Made by a program: the position numbers and the translations under genes
NCBI RefSeq assembly: GCF_002428305.1
Contig: NZ_DIVJ01000003.1
Coordinates: 62,001 to 126,000 of the forward strand
Length of the DNA stretch: 64,000 nt
DNA from: Flavobacterium sp. UBA6135
GTDB taxonomy: Bacteria; Bacteroidota; Bacteroidia; Flavobacteriales; Flavobacteriaceae
Direction: 5' to 3'
Notes under the pieces: model-generated
What the model was told of the DNA's origin: nothing
The model's database searches: none
Seen by the model: only the letters and a program-made list of their open reading frames with translations
Shown here: piece after piece, positions 42,986-52,026 of the stretch
Layout of the letters: the number at the start of each line of letters is the position of its first letter
How positions within the stretch are numbered: the first letter of the stretch is position 1

Positions 42986-44278
42986 ATGATTGGAAAATTA
43001 GCTTGGAAAAACCTTTGGTTCAAACCATTAAATACCGTTTTAAGTCTAGTGTTACTCACGGCTTCTGTTGCTATTATTTCGCTTTTGATTTTATTACAAG
43101 AGCAGTTTGAAAAACAATTTTCAAGTAATATTGATGGAGTTGATTTGGTGATTGGTGCACAAGGAAGTCCATTGCAATTAATTCTTTCGGCAGTGTATCA
43201 AGTGGATGCTCCAACCGGAAATATTAGTTACAAAGAAGCCCAGGCTTGGATGAACCATCCCTTTGTAGAAACGGCAATTCCGTTAGCTTTTGGAGATAAT
43301 TATCGAGGCTTTCGGATTGTAGGTACAACTCCTGATTATTTAGAAAAATATACAGCTAAAGTTGAAATAGGAAAAATTTTTGAAAATGATTTTGAAGTAG
43401 TTATCGGAAGTGAGATTGCAAAAAAATTAAATTTAAAAGTTGGCGATACTTTTTTTGGAACTCATGGCGATGCTCAGGAAGGAGATGTTCACGAAGATTT
43501 TCCTTATGTAGTAACAGGAATTGCTTCACCAACCGGAAAAGTTGTTGACAATTTGATACTTTCAACAGTAGAAAGTGTTTGGGCTGTACATGGTGATCAT
43601 GGTCACGATCATGAAGGTCATGTACATGATGAAAATTGCAATCACGACCATGACGAAGTTGAAGAAAATCCGGCTCATGGTGAAGAAGGACATGTTCATG
43701 AAGAAGGCGACGAACACGATCACGAAGAAGAAAATGAAATTACAGCAGTTTTAATAAAATTTAAAAGTAAAATGGGAATCATTTCTTGGCCAAGAATGAT
43801 TGCTCAAAACACAAAAATGCAAGCAGCTCTTCCGGCAATTGAAATCAACAGATTATTTTCATTATTCGGATTTGGACTTCAAGCATTAGAATATCTTGCT
43901 TATGGAATTATGTTGATTTCCGGAATTAGCATTTTTATTGCACTTTACAATCGACTCAAAGAAAGAAAATATGAATTTGCATTGATGCGGGTATCAGGAG
44001 CATCAAGAATTCAACTTTTAGTTTTAGTACTTTTTGAAAGTTTGCTACTATGTATTGTAGGTTTTCTTTTTGGTACAATTGTTGGAAGACTTGCCTTGTG
44101 GATAATTTCAACAACAACAGATGAACAATTCAAAATGGCTTTTGATCCCTTGACAATAATCTGGGAAAAAGAAGGAATTTTATTTTTGGTCACTATATTT
44201 GTTGGAATTTTAGCAGCACTACTACCGGCAATTAAAGCATATACATTAAATATTTCAAAAACATTATCAAATGCGTAA
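42986..44278 (+). CDS. FtsX-like ABC permease with histidine-rich periplasmic loop
   Basis: 430 residues. An N-terminal helix (residues ~15-35) anchors a large periplasmic domain; three helices follow near the C-terminus (about 295-320, 346-372 and 395-415), the FtsX/LolC pattern. Within the periplasmic domain, residues ~201-250 are very rich in His, Asp and Glu, with repeated GHDHEGHVHD- and EEGDEHDHEE-type runs, which suggests metal binding (zinc is typical for such text). FtsX-type permeases move lipids, peptides or transmit force rather than ions, so metal sensing or scavenging is inferred. ATPase gene 1 bp upstream; DUF3299 gene overlaps the end by 8 bp. Confidence 0.88.
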   Translation: MIGKLAWKNLWFKPLNTVLSLVLLTASVAIISLLILLQEQFEKQFSSNIDGVDLVIGAQGSPLQLILSAVYQVDAPTGNISYKEAQAWMNHPFVETAIPLAFGDNYRGFRIVGTTPDYLEKYTAKVEIGKIFENDFEVVIGSEIAKKLNLKVGDTFFGTHGDAQEGDVHEDFPYVVTGIASPTGKVVDNLILSTVESVWAVHGDHGHDHEGHVHDENCNHDHDEVEENPAHGEEGHVHEEGDEHDHEEENEITAVLIKFKSKMGIISWPRMIAQNTKMQAALPAIEINRLFSLFGFGLQALEYLAYGIMLISGISIFIALYNRLKERKYEFALMRVSGASRIQLLVLVLFESLLLCIVGFLFGTIVGRLALWIISTTTDEQFKMAFDPLTIIWEKEGILFLVTIFVGILAALLPAIKAYTLNISKTLSNA

Positions 44279-44822
44279 AATTTATATTGGTTTCATATTG
44301 GTTTTCATAGTTTTAGCTTATTTGGACACAACTTTTGTTCCAAAACAAGTGAAAGCAACTACATCTAATAAAGTAGATCAAAACAGCAATTTGCAATCGG
44401 CTTCGCTTTTAAATTTAGAAAATCCATTTCAGCAAACAAAGCCCGATACATTAACATGGAAATTATTGGGCGAAATTAAATATGTAAAAAAACCAAGCAA
44501 AGACTATCCTGACGGGGTAATGTTTCCTATTATTAATTCAAGTTTAAAACAAAAAGGAAAGAAAAAAATTGTAATGAGTGGTTTCATAATTCCAATTGAT
44601 AATGTTTCCTATGCATTAAGCAAAAATGTTTTTGCGTCTTGTTTTTTTTGCGGACAGGCAGGTCCGGAAACAATAATGGGAATAAAATTTAAAGGAGCTA
44701 CACCTAAATTAAAAACCGACCAATACGTAACATTGGAGGGTGTTTTCAGATATAATGATGATGATGTTAACGATTGGATTTATCATGTTGATGATGCCGT
44801 AATTGTTAAAGGAGCTAAGTAA
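44271..44822 (+). CDS. DUF3299 domain protein
   Basis: 183 residues. An N-terminal hydrophobic stretch (residues 4-20) is a signal anchor. The DUF3299 signature is clear: 'VMSGFIIPIDN' followed by 'VFASCFFCGQAGPETIMGI', with a CFFC motif. DUF3299 proteins are known mostly beside metal-related ABC cassettes. The start overlaps the permease stop by 8 bp, so the four genes from PepSY to DUF3299 are probably one operon. The function of the CFFC motif (metal or redox) is unknown. Confidence 0.85.
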   Translation: MRKIYIGFILVFIVLAYLDTTFVPKQVKATTSNKVDQNSNLQSASLLNLENPFQQTKPDTLTWKLLGEIKYVKKPSKDYPDGVMFPIINSSLKQKGKKKIVMSGFIIPIDNVSYALSKNVFASCFFCGQAGPETIMGIKFKGATPKLKTDQYVTLEGVFRYNDDDVNDWIYHVDDAVIVKGAK

Positions 44823-44858
44823 GCAAATCTATCTAACCTTTTGCCTGTTACCTTTTAA

Positions 44859-45551
44859 ATGAAACACTTTCAAAACAAATCGGATATTTTTTTTGATTTA
44901 GACCACACACTTTGGGATTTTGAAAAAAATTCAGCACTAGCTTTTGAGGTAATTTTTGATAAGCATAAATTAAATTTTGATTTAACCCATTTTCTAAATT
45001 TTTATATCCCTATTAATTTAAAATATTGGAAGCTATATCGTGATGAAAAAATTTCTCAGGAAGATTTACGCTATTTTCGTTTAAAGGAAGTTTTTGATTT
45101 GATGGATGAAGAAGTTCATGACGAAATAATTCATTTAATTGCCAAGGAATATATAGTTTATTTGCCACAATTCAATCATTTATATGAAGGAGCTTTGGAA
45201 ATTTTAGAGTATTTACATCCAAAATATAAATTACACATCATAACCAATGGTTTTCATTCAGTACAAGAAGGAAAATTAAAAAACTCTAATATTGAACGGT
45301 ATTTCGAGACCATCACTAATTCAGAAATGGCAGGAGTAAAAAAACCAAATCCGCTCATTTTCGACTACGCATTAAGATCTGCCAAAGCTCAAAGGGAAAC
45401 AAGTGTCATGATTGGTGACAGCTTGGAAGCTGATGTGGAGGGAGCGTTGAATTCAGGTTTGGATGCCATCTTTTTCAATGAGTTTAATATTGAAGTAAAG
45501 CCTTCAATAAATCAAATAAATCACTTACTTTTATTAAAAAATTATTTATAA
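44859..45551 (+). CDS. yjjG: YjjG-family HAD nucleotidase
   Basis: 230 residues. HAD motif I is 'FFDLDHTLWDF' (Asp13, Asp15); the cap domain follows; motif II is 'IITNGFHSVQEGK', motif III Lys region 'AGVKKPNPLIFDYAL', and motif IV 'VMIGDSLEADVEGALNSG'. The order and text match YjjG, a noncanonical pyrimidine nucleotide phosphatase. 37 bp after the DUF3299 gene. Confidence 0.9.
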   Translation: MKHFQNKSDIFFDLDHTLWDFEKNSALAFEVIFDKHKLNFDLTHFLNFYIPINLKYWKLYRDEKISQEDLRYFRLKEVFDLMDEEVHDEIIHLIAKEYIVYLPQFNHLYEGALEILEYLHPKYKLHIITNGFHSVQEGKLKNSNIERYFETITNSEMAGVKKPNPLIFDYALRSAKAQRETSVMIGDSLEADVEGALNSGLDAIFFNEFNIEVKPSINQINHLLLLKNYL

Positions 45552-45564
45552 ATAATCATATACT

Positions 45565-46323
45565 ATGAAAAAATATATATTACTTTTTTTACTAATGTTA
45601 TCATTTTCAAGTTGGTCTCAAACTTTGAATAACTATAAATATGTTATAGTTCCAAAAAAGTTTAATGATTTTAATAATGAAAACCAGTATCGATTAAATA
45701 CCATAACAAAGTTCAATTTGGAGAAGATGGGATTTGAAGCATTTTATGAAGATGAAGAGTTTCCTAAAGAAGTAATTACTAATCGTTGTGATGCTTTAAT
45801 TGTAGATGTAGTAAAAGGTAAACTTTTATTTTGGACAAAGGTTAATGTGGTTTTTAAAGATTGTTTTGGTAAAATTATTTACGAAAGTAAAGAAGGTAAA
45901 TCTAAAGAAAAAGAATTTAAAGTTGCATATCCAAAAGCTTTAGATGAGGCATTTCAATCACTTTTTGCAATGGATTATAAGTATAAAGGTTCAAAAAATT
46001 CTATTTCTAAAGAAATTATCGAAGAATCTAAAATTGTAGATTTTGTTAATGATGAAAATCCTAAAAGTAGTTCAAATGAACAAAATTCTATTGTTGATGA
46101 TAATTCAAAAATATTGTTTGCTCATCCTGTTAAAAATGGTTATCAACTCTTTGATTCTGTTTCTAAATTAGTGTTTAAGTTGTTAAAAACTGATGTTCCA
46201 TCATTGTTTTTGGCTCAAAAAGGGGCTGTTTGTGGAGTAGTAATTTTAAAACAAGGTAGTTGGTTTTTTGAACATCAAGAAAACGATAATGTAGTTTCAG
46301 AGAAAATAAATATTAAGTTTTAA
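45565..46323 (+). CDS. Secreted protein of unknown function
   Basis: 252 residues with a signal peptide (1-~19, to SSWSQ). The first ~150 mature residues have strands and helices around 'YKYVIVPKKFNDFNNENQYRLNT' and 'DCFGKIIYESKEGKSKEKEFKVAYPKALDEAFQSLFAM'; a short linker and a distinct C-terminal ~70 residues follow. This two-part layout is seen in many unnamed Bacteroidota exported proteins; no named domain recognised. It overlaps the convergent rarA stop by 4 bp. Confidence 0.78.
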   Translation: MKKYILLFLLMLSFSSWSQTLNNYKYVIVPKKFNDFNNENQYRLNTITKFNLEKMGFEAFYEDEEFPKEVITNRCDALIVDVVKGKLLFWTKVNVVFKDCFGKIIYESKEGKSKEKEFKVAYPKALDEAFQSLFAMDYKYKGSKNSISKEIIEESKIVDFVNDENPKSSSNEQNSIVDDNSKILFAHPVKNGYQLFDSVSKLVFKLLKTDVPSLFLAQKGAVCGVVILKQGSWFFEHQENDNVVSEKINIKF

Positions 46324-47597
46324 TATCCATATTTATCTTTCCACCGATTTTTTAAAAAATGCCTGAGTTCTTTTTCTCTCGCATTATTTCCAGGCTCATA
46401 AAAAGAAGTGTTTTGGATTTCATCAGGTAGAAATTCCTGCTCAGCAAAATTATTTTCATAATCGTGCGAATATTTGTATTCGTCACCATAGCCTAATTCT
46501 TTCATCAACTTGGTTGGTGCATTTCGAAGATGTAAAGGAACAGGCAAATCGCCGGTTTGTTTCACGATTTGTTGTGCTTTTCCAATCGCTAAATAACTTG
46601 CGTTACTTTTGGCAGAAGTTGCCAAATAAATTGCACATTGACTCAATAAGATTCTGCTTTCAGGATAACCAATAGTTGTTACCGCTTGAAATGTGTTGTT
46701 TGCCATGATTAAAGCAGTCGGATTCGCATTGCCAATATCTTCACTGGCTAAAATGAGCATTCTTCTGGCTATAAATTTTACATCTTCGCCACCTTCAATC
46801 ATTCGAGCTAACCAATAGACCGCTCCATTTGGGTCGCTTCCGCGAATAGATTTGATGAAAGCCGATACAATATCATAATGTTGTTCGCCCGTTTTGTCAT
46901 ATAAAACGGTGTTCTTTTGAACCAATTGCATCACTTTTTCATTTGTGATTTCAATCGAATTTTCTTCCGTCGCATTAACAATTAATTCAAAAATATTCAG
47001 CAATTTTCTTCCGTCACCACCGGAAAGTCGCAAAAGAGCTTCGGTTTCCGTTAAGGTAATTTGTTTTGCTTTCAGAATTTCGTCTTGTTCCATTGCACGG
47101 TGTAACAATTGCTCTAAATCATCTTTTGAAAAAGCATTTAACACATACACCTGACATCTTGACAATAAAGCAGGAATCACTTCAAAACTTGGATTTTCGG
47201 TAGTGGCTCCAATCAATGTAATCCATCCTTTTTCAACTGCGGCTAACAACGAATCTTGTTGCGATTTACTAAAACGATGAATCTCATCAATAAACAAAAT
47301 CGGGTTTTTGGCAGTGAATAATCCACCACTCATTTTGGCTTTTTCAATCACTTCTCGAATGTCTTTTACCCCTGAATTAATAGCACTCAAGGTAAAAAAT
47401 GGACGTTTGCTTTCCTGAGCCATAATTTGAGCCAATGTTGTTTTTCCCGTTCCGGGTGGCCCCCATAAAATTAAACTCGGAATAATTCCTTTTGCAATTT
47501 GATGTGTCAACGAACCTTGTTCGCCAACCAAATGTAATTGACTAATGTATTCTGATAAATGTTGTGGCCGGATGCGTTCGGCAAGTGGTGCTTCCAT
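46320..47597 (-). CDS. rarA: Replication-associated recombination protein A (RarA/MgsA)
   Basis: A 425-residue AAA+ ATPase of stalled replication forks. 'PLAERIRPQHLSEYISQLHLVG' starts it, Walker A 'WGPPGTGKTTLAQ' is at residues 45-57, Walker B 'ILFIDEIHRFSKSQQD' follows, then 'LIGATTENPSFEVIPALLSR' (sensor 1 and Arg finger). The C-terminal half with 'SIRGSDPNGAVYWLARMIEGGEDVKFIARRM' is the RarA tetramerisation part. Length normal. Confidence 0.95.
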   Translation of the reverse strand: MEAPLAERIRPQHLSEYISQLHLVGEQGSLTHQIAKGIIPSLILWGPPGTGKTTLAQIMAQESKRPFFTLSAINSGVKDIREVIEKAKMSGGLFTAKNPILFIDEIHRFSKSQQDSLLAAVEKGWITLIGATTENPSFEVIPALLSRCQVYVLNAFSKDDLEQLLHRAMEQDEILKAKQITLTETEALLRLSGGDGRKLLNIFELIVNATEENSIEITNEKVMQLVQKNTVLYDKTGEQHYDIVSAFIKSIRGSDPNGAVYWLARMIEGGEDVKFIARRMLILASEDIGNANPTALIMANNTFQAVTTIGYPESRILLSQCAIYLATSAKSNASYLAIGKAQQIVKQTGDLPVPLHLRNAPTKLMKELGYGDEYKYSHDYENNFAEQEFLPDEIQNTSFYEPGNNAREKELRHFLKNRWKDKYGY

Positions 47598-47670
47598 GAT
47601 GTAAAAATACTGATTTCTGACAAAAAAGCACTATATTCGTTTTGGTTGAATTTTTGATTCAAATCCCAGT

Positions 47671-48429
47671 ATGAAACAAAAACCATTTATTTTTTCAACA
47701 TCTGTAATTGCATGGCCATTATTTTTTGTTTTGGCCATGTGGATTGTTTTTTGGATAGAAGTGCGATTTAAAATTGACTTAAGCGACTTTGGAATTTTTC
47801 CCAGAACTTGGAGTGGGTTAAAAGGCGTTATTTTGAGTCCTTTTTTGCATGGTGATTTGAATCATTTGTATAATAATTCTATTCCATTATTGTTTTTAAT
47901 TGCCTTATTACGCTATTTCTACCGAGAAGTTTCGTTACAAGTTTTAGTTTTTGGAATTCTAATTTCCGGACTCGGCACTTGGTTAATTGGCAGAGAAAGT
48001 TATCATATAGGGGCCAGTGGATTGATTTACGTTTTGGTGAGTTTTATTTTTTTTAAGGGAATTCAAACTCGTTATTATCGCTTGGTTGCATTGTCGTTAA
48101 TGATTGTAATGTTGTATGGAGGAATGATTTGGTATATTTTTCCGGATGTGGAAAAAGGAATTTCTTGGGAAGGACATTTGGCCGGATTTATAACAGGATT
48201 TTTATTTTCACTTTTATACAAAGCTGAAAAATATAAAAAACCAATTCGTTATGAATGGGAAAGACCGGATTTTAATCCCGAAAATGATCCGTTTATGAAA
48301 CGTTTTGATGCCAATGGAAACTTTGTTAATCCACCAAAACCGGAAGAAATTTCGGAAATGGAATCGCCACAACCTTTTGAGTCGTCTCAAAATGTTTTAT
48401 ATGAATTTATCCCAAAAAAAGAAGATTAG
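47671..48429 (+). CDS. Rhomboid-family intramembrane serine protease
   Basis: 252 residues, six hydrophobic segments up to about residue 190, then a soluble acidic tail. The rhomboid active site is visible: Asn in 'GDLNHLYNNSIPLL', Ser in 'IGASGLIYVLVS' (GxSG) and His in 'WEGHLAGFITGFL'. It cleaves transmembrane helices in the inner membrane; substrates unknown. The C-terminal ~60 residues contain a WERPDFNPENDPF segment and have no named fold. Divergent from rarA. A TATATTCG at 47633-47640 is a weak promoter match. Confidence 0.92.
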   Translation: MKQKPFIFSTSVIAWPLFFVLAMWIVFWIEVRFKIDLSDFGIFPRTWSGLKGVILSPFLHGDLNHLYNNSIPLLFLIALLRYFYREVSLQVLVFGILISGLGTWLIGRESYHIGASGLIYVLVSFIFFKGIQTRYYRLVALSLMIVMLYGGMIWYIFPDVEKGISWEGHLAGFITGFLFSLLYKAEKYKKPIRYEWERPDFNPENDPFMKRFDANGNFVNPPKPEEISEMESPQPFESSQNVLYEFIPKKED

Positions 48430-48430
48430 T

Positions 48431-49165
48431 TTATTGTCGCTGTCTTACTATTTCATACAAAAAAGCACCACAAGCAACGGATACATTCAAAGAAGCTATG
48501 GTTCCATACATAGGAAGTTTAGCTTTTTCGTCAACAATTTTTAAAACGGATGGATTAACTCCTCTGTCTTCACTTCCCATAATAATGGCCAAAGGCTCAT
48601 TTAATGATAAATCATAAATTGAATCATCTGTTTTTTCGGTCGCGGCAATTGTTTTTATTCCCGAGCCTTGTAGATAAAAAATAGCATCTTTAATATGTTC
48701 CACTTTACAAATAGGAACATTAAAAACGGCACCTGCACTGGTTTTTACGGTATCACCATTTACAGGGGCGGCTCCTTGTTTCCCTATGATAATGCCGTCA
48801 ACTCCTGTGCATTCTGCAGTTCGGATGATCGCTCCAAAATTTCGAGCATCAGATATTTGGTCTAATACTAAAAATAAAGGTGTTTTGCCACTTTCAACAA
48901 CCGAAGAAATTAAAGTCTCTAAATCATGAAATGAAACCGGAGCAACCGTTGCAACAGCACCTTGATGGTTTTTTGAAGTCAAACGATTTAATTTTTCTAC
49001 TGGAACATAAGTAAAATTAACTTTATGACTTTTCATTGTTTTCAATAGTTCCCGCATTAAATCGCCTTGCGTATCTTTTTGCAAAAACACTTTGTCCAAT
49101 TCTTTGCCAGCTTGAATGGCTTCTATAATCGCTCGTATGCCAAAAATTTGATTTTCTTTTTCCAT
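48431..49165 (-). CDS. rlmB: 23S rRNA (guanosine-2'-O)-methyltransferase RlmB
   Basis: A 244-residue SPOUT methyltransferase of 23S rRNA G2251. Residues 1-~75 are the RNA-binding N-terminal domain ('IFGIRAIIEAIQAGKELDKVFLQ'). The knotted catalytic domain has 'LFLVLDQISDARNFGAIIRTAECTGVDGII', 'AIIMGSEDRGVNPSVLKIVD' and 'MYGTIASLNVSVACGAFLYE', the SPOUT motifs 1-3. Convergent with rhomboid, gap 1 bp. Confidence 0.95.
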   Translation of the reverse strand: MEKENQIFGIRAIIEAIQAGKELDKVFLQKDTQGDLMRELLKTMKSHKVNFTYVPVEKLNRLTSKNHQGAVATVAPVSFHDLETLISSVVESGKTPLFLVLDQISDARNFGAIIRTAECTGVDGIIIGKQGAAPVNGDTVKTSAGAVFNVPICKVEHIKDAIFYLQGSGIKTIAATEKTDDSIYDLSLNEPLAIIMGSEDRGVNPSVLKIVDEKAKLPMYGTIASLNVSVACGAFLYEIVRQRQ

Positions 49166-49195
49166 GGGGTCAAAGGTACAATTAAGTTTAGAAAC

Positions 49196-50869
49196 TTAAA
49201 ATCTAGATTTAAAACTTATGTGAACAATTGAATTGGATAATTTAAACTCTTGGTTTTTTTCATTACCGTTGGCATAAACAATGTTGAATAGTCCGTTTTT
49301 TGTAAACAGACCAAATCCAATTCCTAGTCCAAGTAAAGAAGCACTATTGTTTGTTGATTTATCTTCAAAATAGCCGTAGTCTATGGCGGTATGAGTATAA
49401 AATCCAGAGGAAAATGTATAGCGATATTCCGTTAAAAGTGAGGTAAATAAGCTTCCTTGTAAGCTATTCTCATTAAACCCTCTTATTGATCGTATCCCTC
49501 CAAATCGAAACAATTCATTAACAATATAGGTATCGCTTTTTAAATAATAATTCTCACTATTGAGTTGGATGCTGTTGTTTTCATTTAAATTAAAAATATG
49601 AGTAGCATTCATTGAAATGAAATATTGTTTTTGAGTGTCTGTTATAGTGGTTCTTTCTCCAGTACCAAATTTAAGATTCAAATTTGTTTTTTCGGGAAAT
49701 AGAAAATCGTCAAACTTGAAATCTTTAAATTCAAATTGTGTGGTAAAAAATGCATTATTAAAATCACTTAATAAAGGCGAAGAGGTGCTTTGAATAGTGC
49801 TCGATTGAGTGGATTGATAGCCAACATAAGTTCTAGTATTATAATTAAAAAGGTAACCTAAATCTATAGACGTTTTGGTGTTTTGAAAGGTACTGTCTTG
49901 TTTAAAGATATTCAATTCGGATTTTAAGGTTATAGGTGTTTTAAATAAATAAGGAATTTCCAGACCAATATTAAAGGTGGCTTGTTGGTTCCCATCATTT
50001 TTCCAATATAAAAATATTTTTTCACCGGAGTTTATTGCGTTTTGTAAAAGTAGATCTACATAACCGTTAAAAATAATCTTACTGTCTTCGTCATTAGAAA
50101 ACCCAATAAAGCCATCAAATTGATTGGATTTTGCTTTTTCCAAATAAACATAAATTTTTGTAGAATCAGGAGTGAATAATATTTCCGGGTATTTGGTTTG
50201 TTTTACAAAAGGAAGCTTATTAAAGTCATTATATATATTGTCAAGATTAAGCTTCGTAAAAATTCTATTTCTATTTATTCGTTGAATGTTTTTTAGATGT
50301 CCTTTTGGGAATTTTTCATAACCTAAAACGACTATATCGTTAATTTTCCTTTTCGTTTGTTTGTCTATATATAGGTCTGTACTAATATTGTTGTTTTGAG
50401 TTTGAATATTTATCAATTGAGCTTTTGCCAGGGAATAACCTTTTACTTCCAGTTTTTTCAAAAGTTCTTCCATAAAACCTTGCAATTGTTTTGTTTCAAT
50501 TGTAAATTGATTCGAGGAACTTTTAAAACCTAAGGGTACAAATTCCAAATCAGCATCTTTAATATGTAGCAAAATTGTATTGCTATTATTTTTGAGATTG
50601 TATTTGAAGTAAAAAGTAGAATCGTTCGCTTTTAGCGGTTCCGCAATTTGATGTTCAAAATACCCAATTTGAAAGAGTTGATTGGATAGGTTTTTTGAAG
50701 CGGTAATTATTTCATTGGCCGTTTTAAATTTTTTGGGATAACCAATAGAATCTATTATTTGAGTTTCTGAATTTGAGTTGCCTTCAATTTTCAAATAGAG
50801 CGATTGAGAAAAACAATTTTCAATCAGAAGTAAACAAAATGTAAGATACAATAGGGGTTTCAAATCCAA
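49196..50869 (-). CDS. Omp85/BamA-family outer membrane protein
   Basis: 557 residues with an N-terminal signal peptide (to CFSQ). Residues ~50-230 are POTRA-like; the C-terminal ~330 residues are amphipathic strands of a barrel ending in Phe, with the Omp85 loop-6 motif 'RSIRGFNENSL' (RGF). It may be a TamA- or two-partner-secretion-type transporter rather than BamA, which is longer. The start appears to be TTG at 50869: no in-frame ATG is near, and the signal peptide follows directly. Confidence 0.82.
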   Translation of the reverse strand: MDLKPLLYLTFCLLLIENCFSQSLYLKIEGNSNSETQIIDSIGYPKKFKTANEIITASKNLSNQLFQIGYFEHQIAEPLKANDSTFYFKYNLKNNSNTILLHIKDADLEFVPLGFKSSSNQFTIETKQLQGFMEELLKKLEVKGYSLAKAQLINIQTQNNNISTDLYIDKQTKRKINDIVVLGYEKFPKGHLKNIQRINRNRIFTKLNLDNIYNDFNKLPFVKQTKYPEILFTPDSTKIYVYLEKAKSNQFDGFIGFSNDEDSKIIFNGYVDLLLQNAINSGEKIFLYWKNDGNQQATFNIGLEIPYLFKTPITLKSELNIFKQDSTFQNTKTSIDLGYLFNYNTRTYVGYQSTQSSTIQSTSSPLLSDFNNAFFTTQFEFKDFKFDDFLFPEKTNLNLKFGTGERTTITDTQKQYFISMNATHIFNLNENNSIQLNSENYYLKSDTYIVNELFRFGGIRSIRGFNENSLQGSLFTSLLTEYRYTFSSGFYTHTAIDYGYFEDKSTNNSASLLGLGIGFGLFTKNGLFNIVYANGNEKNQEFKLSNSIVHISFKSRF

Positions 50870-51026
50870 AATAAATTTTGATAAAAGTAACGTAAAAATT
50901 GAAAGAATGGTATTTTATTAAAAGTAATCCGTTCAAGAAAGTATTGAAATCAGGCTTATTTTAGATGAAAAATTGATATTCAAATCAATAAAAATGCTAA
51001 CCATTAGAAAATAAATAAATTATGAT

Positions 51027-51056
51027 TTGTTTTGCAAAAAATATTTCTTACATTTG
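51027..51056 (+). promoter_or_regulatory. Promoter of the ribosomal protein operon (rpsL)
   Basis: TTG (51027-51029), 19-bp spacer, TACATTTG (51049-51056). This is a textbook Bacteroidetes promoter. The transcript should start near 51063, leaving a ~50-nt leader with a small stem CCCTA/TAGGG at its 5' end (51061-51074). Confidence 0.88.
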
Positions 51057-51110
51057 CAACCCCTAAAAATAGGGTAATTTTAAAAACAAGAAAATTTTTT
51101 AGTATTAATT

Positions 51111-51515
51111 ATGCCAACAATTCAACAATTAGTAAGAACAGGGAGAGCCCAAATAACTAAGAAGAGTAAATCGGCTGCTTTAGATTCTTGTCCTCAAAGA
51201 AGAGGTGTATGTACTCGTGTTTACACAACAACTCCAAAGAAACCAAACTCAGCAATGAGAAAGGTGGCAAGGGTTCGTTTAACAAACGGAAACGAGATTA
51301 ATGCCTACATCCCGGGAGAAGGACACAATCTACAAGAGCACTCGATAGTATTAGTTAGAGGCGGAAGGGTAAAAGATTTGCCAGGAGTTAGATACCATAT
51401 TGTTCGTGGGGCTTTAGATACAGCTGGTGTAGCCGGTCGTACTCAACGTCGTTCGAAATATGGTGCAAAACGACCAAAACCAGGACAAGCAGCAGCACCC
51501 GCAAAGAAAAAGTAA
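51111..51515 (+). CDS. rpsL: 30S ribosomal protein S12
   Basis: 134 residues. 'MPTIQQLVRTGRAQITKKSKSAAL' and 'TTPKKPNSAMRKVARVRL' are S12 landmarks; the latter includes Lys of the PKKPNSA loop, so the streptomycin-sensitive form. S12 lies at the decoding centre. The tail AAAPAKKK is slightly extended. First gene of the str-S10-spc run. Confidence 0.98.
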   Translation: MPTIQQLVRTGRAQITKKSKSAALDSCPQRRGVCTRVYTTTPKKPNSAMRKVARVRLTNGNEINAYIPGEGHNLQEHSIVLVRGGRVKDLPGVRYHIVRGALDTAGVAGRTQRRSKYGAKRPKPGQAAAPAKKK

Positions 51516-51539
51516 GTTAAAAACTTTTAAAGAAAAGAC

Positions 51540-52016
51540 ATGAGAAAAAGACAGGCCAAAAAAAGACCTCTTTTACCGGATCCAAAATTCAATGATCAAT
51601 TGGTAACACGTTTTGTGAACAACTTAATGTGGGATGGTAAAAAATCAACTGCTTTCAAAGTGTTCTATGATGCAATGGAAATCGTAGAAACTAAGAAACA
51701 AGATGCAGAAAAATCGTCATTAGAAATTTGGAAAGATGCCTTGACCAATGTTATGCCTCACGTAGAAGTACGTAGTCGTAGAGTAGGTGGAGCAACATTT
51801 CAGATTCCAATGCAAATTCGTCCGGATAGAAAGATATCTTATGCTATCAAATGGATGATTTTATATGCACGAAGAAGAAACGAAAAATCAATGGCAGCTA
51901 AACTTGCCTCTGAAATTTTAGCAGCAGCTAAAGAAGAAGGTGCAGCAGTTAAGAAAAGAATGGATACTCACAAAATGGCAGAAGCTAACAAAGCGTTCTC
52001 TCACTTTAGATTTTAA
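51540..52016 (+). CDS. rpsG: 30S ribosomal protein S7
   Basis: 158 residues. 'MRKRQAKKRPLLPDPKFNDQLVTRFVNNLM' and 'VEVRSRRVGGATFQIPMQIRP' are S7 landmarks. S7 starts 30S head assembly by binding the 3' domain of 16S rRNA. 24 bp after rpsL; 10 bp before fusA. Confidence 0.98.
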   Translation: MRKRQAKKRPLLPDPKFNDQLVTRFVNNLMWDGKKSTAFKVFYDAMEIVETKKQDAEKSSLEIWKDALTNVMPHVEVRSRRVGGATFQIPMQIRPDRKISYAIKWMILYARRRNEKSMAAKLASEILAAAKEEGAAVKKRMDTHKMAEANKAFSHFRF

Positions 52017-52026
52017 TTCATAAAAA

